A DNA stretch of 8,541 bases from an uncultured Alphaproteobacteria bacterium (lineage in GTDB: Bacteria > Pseudomonadota > Alphaproteobacteria > Rickettsiales > UBA1997), in the NCBI GenBank assembly GCA_903927415.1, contig CAIYMZ010000033.1, positions 1 to 8,541 of the forward strand, given 5' to 3'. Each line of letters opens with the position of its first letter. The first letter of the stretch is position 1. Made by a program: the position numbers and the translations under genes. The notes under the pieces are model-generated. The model saw nothing but the letters and a program-made list of their open reading frames with translations. It made no database searches and was not told the origin of the DNA. Shown piece after piece: positions 6,105-8,541 of this stretch.

Positions 6105-6869
6105 TTAATTTTTAATATATTTTATTACATCCTTTACCCCAGCCGCTCTAAACCCCGCAAGTCTCAATCGACAAGAATCACACTCACCGCAAGCATAAAT
6201 TTCCTCATCCTTAAAAATTGGATCGTAGCAAGAATGGGTTTGTGAATAATCGACTCCAAGCCGAATTCCTTCCTCAATAATTTCCTTTTTCCCCATCGAC
6301 ATCAAAGGCGCGTGAATTTTGAAGCGGCCTTTATTTTCAACGCCGGCGGCGGTTGCTAAATCAGCTAAATTTTCAAAAGTTTTAATAAATTCCGGACGGC
6401 AATCGGGGTAGCCGCTGTAATCAACTGCATTGACGCCGATAAAAATATCGAAAGCGCCGACCACTTCGGCGTAGGCTAGAGCGTAAGAGAGGAAAATGGT
6501 GTTGCGGGCAGGGACGTAGGTGAGGGGGATTCGAGAGCTCAATGTTTCGTTGGTAACGAAGTCATCGCGAAGCGAAGTGAGGCGTGACCTCCCACTATTT
6601 AGGTGGATGGGGGGTGATTTAAATTGTTTTGGAACATCAATCTCGTCAGTTAATGCTGAGCCGCCGAAAATTCTTAAATCGATTTTGGCGATTTTATGTT
6701 CTCTGGCGCTGTATTTCTCGGCTATTTTTTTTGCTGACTCTATCTCGATTCCGTGACGTTGCCCATAAGAGAAACTCAAGGCATAAATTTCAAAACCTAA
6801 TTTTTTAGTGATTGCAAGAACGGTAGCGGAATCAAGTCCACCGCTGAGTAGCAGGATTGCTTTTTTCAT
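6105..6869 (-). CDS. queC: 7-cyano-7-deazaguanine (preQ0) synthase QueC with an inserted segment
   Basis: An ATP-dependent enzyme that converts 7-carboxy-7-deazaguanine and ammonia to preQ0, a step in making queuosine for tRNA wobble positions. It has 254 residues, somewhat longer than the usual 220-235. The PP-loop SGGLDS is at 9-14. YSGYPDCR (151-158) is the conserved substrate-side motif. The zinc ligands are C214, C227, C230 and C233 in HSC and CGECDSC. TYVPARNTIFLS (117-128) is typical. Between DEIDVP (75-80) and IPLTYVPARN lie 33 residues where relatives have about a dozen; the extra residues, about 85-108, are encoded by a palindromic DNA segment. All catalytic motifs are intact and the frame is kept, so the enzyme is probably active. 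It is convergent with acpP. No Shine-Dalgarno is seen before the ATG, and no clear promoter. Confidence 0.93.
   Translation of the reverse strand: MKKAILLLSGGLDSATVLAITKKLGFEIYALSFSYGQRHGIEIESAKKIAEKYSAREHKIAKIDLRIFGGSALTDEIDVPKQFKSPPIHLNSGRSRLTSLRDDFVTNETLSSRIPLTYVPARNTIFLSYALAYAEVVGAFDIFIGVNAVDYSGYPDCRPEFIKTFENLADLATAAGVENKGRFKIHAPLMSMGKKEIIEEGIRLGVDYSQTHSCYDPIFKDEEIYACGECDSCRLRLAGFRAAGVKDVIKYIKN
6546..6614. repeat. Palindromic element inside the queC coding region (RPE-like)
   Basis: Within queC, TTCGTT and AACGAA (6546-6560) form a perfect hairpin with a 3-nt loop. GTCATCGC (6561-6568) pairs, with one extra base, with GCGTGAC (6582-6588). Next come ACCTCCCACTATTT and a G-rich AGGTGGATGGGGGGT, which can fold imperfectly. 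The block coincides with about 20 residues that relatives of QueC lack. In-frame palindromic insertions of this kind are established for Rickettsia (rickettsial palindromic elements); assignment to that class or a cousin of it is inference. Confidence 0.65.
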
Positions 6870-7070
6870 AAAATTTGGAATTAAAAATGTAGATTTGTGA
6901 TAAGCATCTTATGCCTTTTTGTTTTTTTATGGGATAATCCATCAAAAATTTAACAGTCTCTTTGCAATTCTTGATTCTTCATTCATAATTTTTTGAGTCC
7001 GTTTAAATTTTCTCAAAAAAAATTATAAAATATACCAAAGCCTGATTCAAGAACCCGATCTTTTACAACC
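6870..7070. other. AT-rich intergenic region without a visible gene
   Basis: The region between the queC start and the large inverted repeat is AT-rich and has no open frame of note on either strand. It holds a small hairpin, ATAAG and CTTAT around CAT, followed by a T-rich stretch (about 6900-6928), which could be a weak plus-strand terminator though nothing obvious reads into it. A GATAAT is at 6933-6938 without a matching -35. I found no convincing queC promoter. Confidence 0.5.
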
Positions 7071-7154
7071 GGACCCCGCAACAAGTGCGGGGTGACAACT
7101 CATACTCAGTGTCACCCTCATACTCAGTGTCACCCCGCACTTGTTGCGGGGTCC
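7071..7154. repeat. Perfect 27-bp inverted repeat element upstream of tRNA-Val
   Basis: The arms 7071-7097 and 7128-7154 are exact reverse complements over 27 bp, beginning GGACCCCGCA and ending GGGGTGACA on the left. Each arm is itself nearly palindromic (CCCCGCA...TGCGGGG). Elements with this core are widespread dispersed repeats in Rickettsiales and related groups. It ends 51 nt before the tRNA. It could act as a transcription barrier, but lacks a T-run. Confidence 0.9.
7099..7134. repeat. Tandem duplication of 18 bp within the inverted repeat
   Basis: CTCATACTCAGTGTCACC occurs twice in direct, exact succession (7099-7116 and 7117-7134). The second copy overlaps the start of the right arm. 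Either copy of TGTCACC can pair with GGTGACA at 7091-7097, so the element has two alternative closing stems; the extra copy looks like a recent slippage duplication. Confidence 0.9.
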
Positions 7155-7205
7155 AGAAAGCTGAAAAGGAAATCGGTATCTTCAACTTGAATGGGTTAGT
7201 AGTGG

Positions 7206-7282
7206 GGGTGGTTAGCTCAGTTGGTTAGAGCGCTACGTTGACATCGTAGAGGTCGGAAGTTCGAGTCTTCTACCACCCACCA
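7206..7282 (+). tRNA. tRNA-Val (anticodon GAC)
   Basis: A full cloverleaf of 77 nt. The acceptor GGGTGGT (7206-7212) pairs perfectly with ACCACCC (7272-7278). The D stem is GCTC/GAGC (7215-7218, 7228-7231) with loop AGTTGGTTA. The anticodon stem is CTACG/CGTAG with loop TTGACAT, giving anticodon GAC at 7240-7242, which reads GUC and GUU valine codons. The T arm is GGAAG, TTCGAGT, CTTCT with one G-U pair. The discriminator is A and CCA is encoded. A T-run follows at 7284-7290. No clear promoter is seen upstream. Confidence 0.97.
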
Positions 7283-7314
7283 ATTTTTTTCTTCAATTTA
7301 AATTCTGAATAACA

Positions 7315-8541
7315 ATGGCCAAGCCTTCTACTCCTAGTAAAGATTCTTCTAGTCCAGATCCTTTTTCCGACTTAGAGTGGAAGGAAGGTGACCTCAAAAT
7401 AGTGAAGGATACCGTTCCCGCTCCCGCCGCCGTTAAAAAGCCTACTCTTGGTGAATTGGAGAAGGCGGCAGTGGAGAAGGCAGCCGCGGAGAAGGCAGCA
7501 GCGGATAAGGCTGAGGTAGATGCCAGGGCAGCCGCTGCCAGGGCTGCAGCCGCAGCTTCCTCAGCAGCATCCGCAGATCCTACTGTGGCGGCGTGGAGCT
7601 CATTTTTTGGCACCGCTTCCAAAGACCCTATATCTCCCCCACCACCTCCACCTCCTTCCGCTGCTACACCAACACCTCTCGTTCCAGAAGCAGATTTACT
7701 TGGTCTATCATCACCACCACCAGCTCATGCAGTCGCACCCCCATCCCCACCTTCAGCCAAAACTCCACAATCAGCTTACGCTGCTATTCAAGCTATTCTT
7801 GGAAACGCACGAGATAGTGGTCTAGCGGAGAAAATCGACGAAGCTCAGAAGGGAGTAGCTGATCCAGCTCTGCAAGTTTTTGCTGCGATATGCAAAGGAA
7901 TTTTAGCAGCAAATGGAGATGGAGTTGAAGAGAAAGATAAAACCGCCGCCCTCAAAAAAGTGTCAGAAAAATTTTCTTTTCTAAAAAGTTCTGATGCTCG
8001 TGATACGGATAAAACTAATCAAAAAATCATAGAAGCTTGTGGTGCTGTGGAAGTTGATACAGAAATCAGTGAGCCGCTACAAGATGCCGCTCACAAAGGT
8101 GCGAACTCGTTCGTAATCCCAATACTTCAAGCTGCAGTTGAAAAAGCCGAAGCAACCTCTACATCTCAATCCTCCCCAGAAGTTGCAGCTTCAGCAGCTG
8201 CAACGACTACATCCGTTCCCGCTCCAGCAGCTGCAACGACTACATCCGTTCCCGCTCCAGCAGCTGCAGCGACTGCTTCCGCTCCTACTTCCGCAGCAGT
8301 TGCCACACCAGCAAGCGCTGCTGATCATGACTCTGAAGCTGACGCAACAGCAACAGCCGCCGCTGTCGCTAAAGGCACCGCTGCTTTAATACTGGCTTTG
8401 GCCGCTGGTCCAGCCGGTTGGGCACTGGCAGCAGGATTTCTCTACGTCACTAGGAATATGGGCGTGAAAAAAGAAGCTACACCCGATGCACCGCCGCAGG
8501 AAGAAATGTCGGAAGATGCGAAAAAGTGTGTGGAGGCTTAC
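7315..8541 (+). CDS. Large Ala/Pro-rich low-complexity protein with a hydrophobic segment (3' end outside window)
   Basis: I do not recognise this protein. 409 codons are open to the window edge without a stop. The start is firm: an in-frame TGA lies at 7306-7308 and the next Met is residue 382. The order of parts is: an acidic Ser-rich N-terminus; an Ala/Glu/Lys helix with EKAA repeats (47-81), coiled-coil-like; a Pro-rich zone (105-150) with seven prolines in a row at 108-114; a charged helical middle (about 152-282) with C193 and C242; an Ala/Thr/Pro linker with 11-residue repeats (294-325); and an uncharged Gly/Ala-rich segment (354-379, centred on AAGPAGWALAAGF) that could enter a membrane, followed by basic then acidic residues. 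There is no N-terminal signal peptide. It lies 33 nt after tRNA-Val and may share its transcript. There is no Shine-Dalgarno. Such architecture suits a secreted effector or an envelope-spanning protein, but no function can be assigned. Confidence 0.85.
   Translation, partial: MAKPSTPSKDSSSPDPFSDLEWKEGDLKIVKDTVPAPAAVKKPTLGELEKAAVEKAAAEKAAADKAEVDARAAAARAAAAASSAASADPTVAAWSSFFGTASKDPISPPPPPPPSAATPTPLVPEADLLGLSSPPPAHAVAPPSPPSAKTPQSAYAAIQAILGNARDSGLAEKIDEAQKGVADPALQVFAAICKGILAANGDGVEEKDKTAALKKVSEKFSFLKSSDARDTDKTNQKIIEACGAVEVDTEISEPLQDAAHKGANSFVIPILQAAVEKAEATSTSQSSPEVAASAAATTTSVPAPAAATTTSVPAPAAAATASAPTSAAVATPASAADHDSEADATATAAAVAKGTAALILALAAGPAGWALAAGFLYVTRNMGVKKEATPDAPPQEEMSEDAKKCVEAY
8194..8286 (+). 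repeat. Coding tandem repeat, 33-bp unit (11 residues)
   Basis: Two identical 33-bp units (8194-8226 and 8227-8259) encode AAATTTSVPAP twice, and a degenerate third (8260-8286) encodes AAAATASAP. Exact DNA identity of the first two copies suggests a recent duplication and possible length variation between strains. The unit length keeps the frame. Confidence 0.9.

Noticed and set aside
6933..6938. GATAAT as a plus-strand promoter for tRNA-Val
   Set aside because: There is no -35 box at a proper distance, and the large inverted repeat lies between it and the tRNA.
7284..7290. Intrinsic terminator after tRNA-Val
   Set aside because: The T-run has no dedicated stem apart from the tRNA itself, so read-through into the 7315 gene remains likely.
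7293..7825. Open frames on both strands overlapping the 7315 gene, including Ala-rich and His/Leu/Gln-rich translations
   Set aside because: They arise from low stop-codon density in a GC-rich, Ala/Pro-coding stretch. The 7315 frame is longer, has a firm start after a TGA and stays open to the window edge.
8138..8389. Pro/Gln/Leu-rich open frame
   Set aside because: Shadow of the tandem repeat in another frame; no ribosome site and the low-complexity translation is an artefact of the repeated DNA.

Overview
The window looks like chromosome from an alphaproteobacterium of the Rickettsiales/Holosporales type, probably host-associated. Three things suggest this: an IscR/cysteine-desulfurase pair, several GC-rich dispersed palindromes between genes, and one palindromic segment lying in frame inside a conserved enzyme gene (queC), as rickettsial palindromic elements do. 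The taxonomic placement is inference; the gene families themselves are clear.

Left part (1-1800): an Fe-S cluster locus on the minus strand. iscR (1324-1719) is followed by a group I cysteine desulfurase (86-1207). A near-perfect type 1 IscR operator (1731-1755) sits against the iscR promoter, so the locus is probably autoregulated by Fe-S supply. A 33-bp-arm inverted repeat fills most of the space between the two genes. The operon probably continues beyond position 1.

Middle-left (1800-2800): a plus-strand unit with a perfect TATAAT box, a hairpin-rich leader and an unrecognised 168-residue protein with a good Shine-Dalgarno (1950-2456). A second small ORF (2487-2795) lies in the same frame, separated from the first only by a TAA and 10 open codons.

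Middle (2800-6060): rpsA (ribosomal protein S1, six S1 domains) has a structured leader without a Shine-Dalgarno. It is followed after 3 nt by sppA (signal peptide peptidase), and after 161 nt by a solitary acpP (acyl carrier protein). A bidirectional terminator at 6019-6056 serves both acpP and the convergent queC.

Right part (6060-8541): queC (preQ0 synthase, minus strand) carries about 20 extra residues encoded by a palindromic segment. Next come about 335 bases without a gene that contain a perfect 27-bp inverted repeat, then tRNA-Val(GAC) with encoded CCA. Last, 33 nt after the tRNA, begins a large Ala/Pro-rich protein that is still open at the window edge (7315-8541). It has an Ala-Glu-Lys helix, a seven-proline run, a helical middle, 11-residue tandem repeats and a Gly/Ala-rich hydrophobic segment. 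It resembles no family I can name and is the strongest candidate here for a host-interaction or envelope protein.
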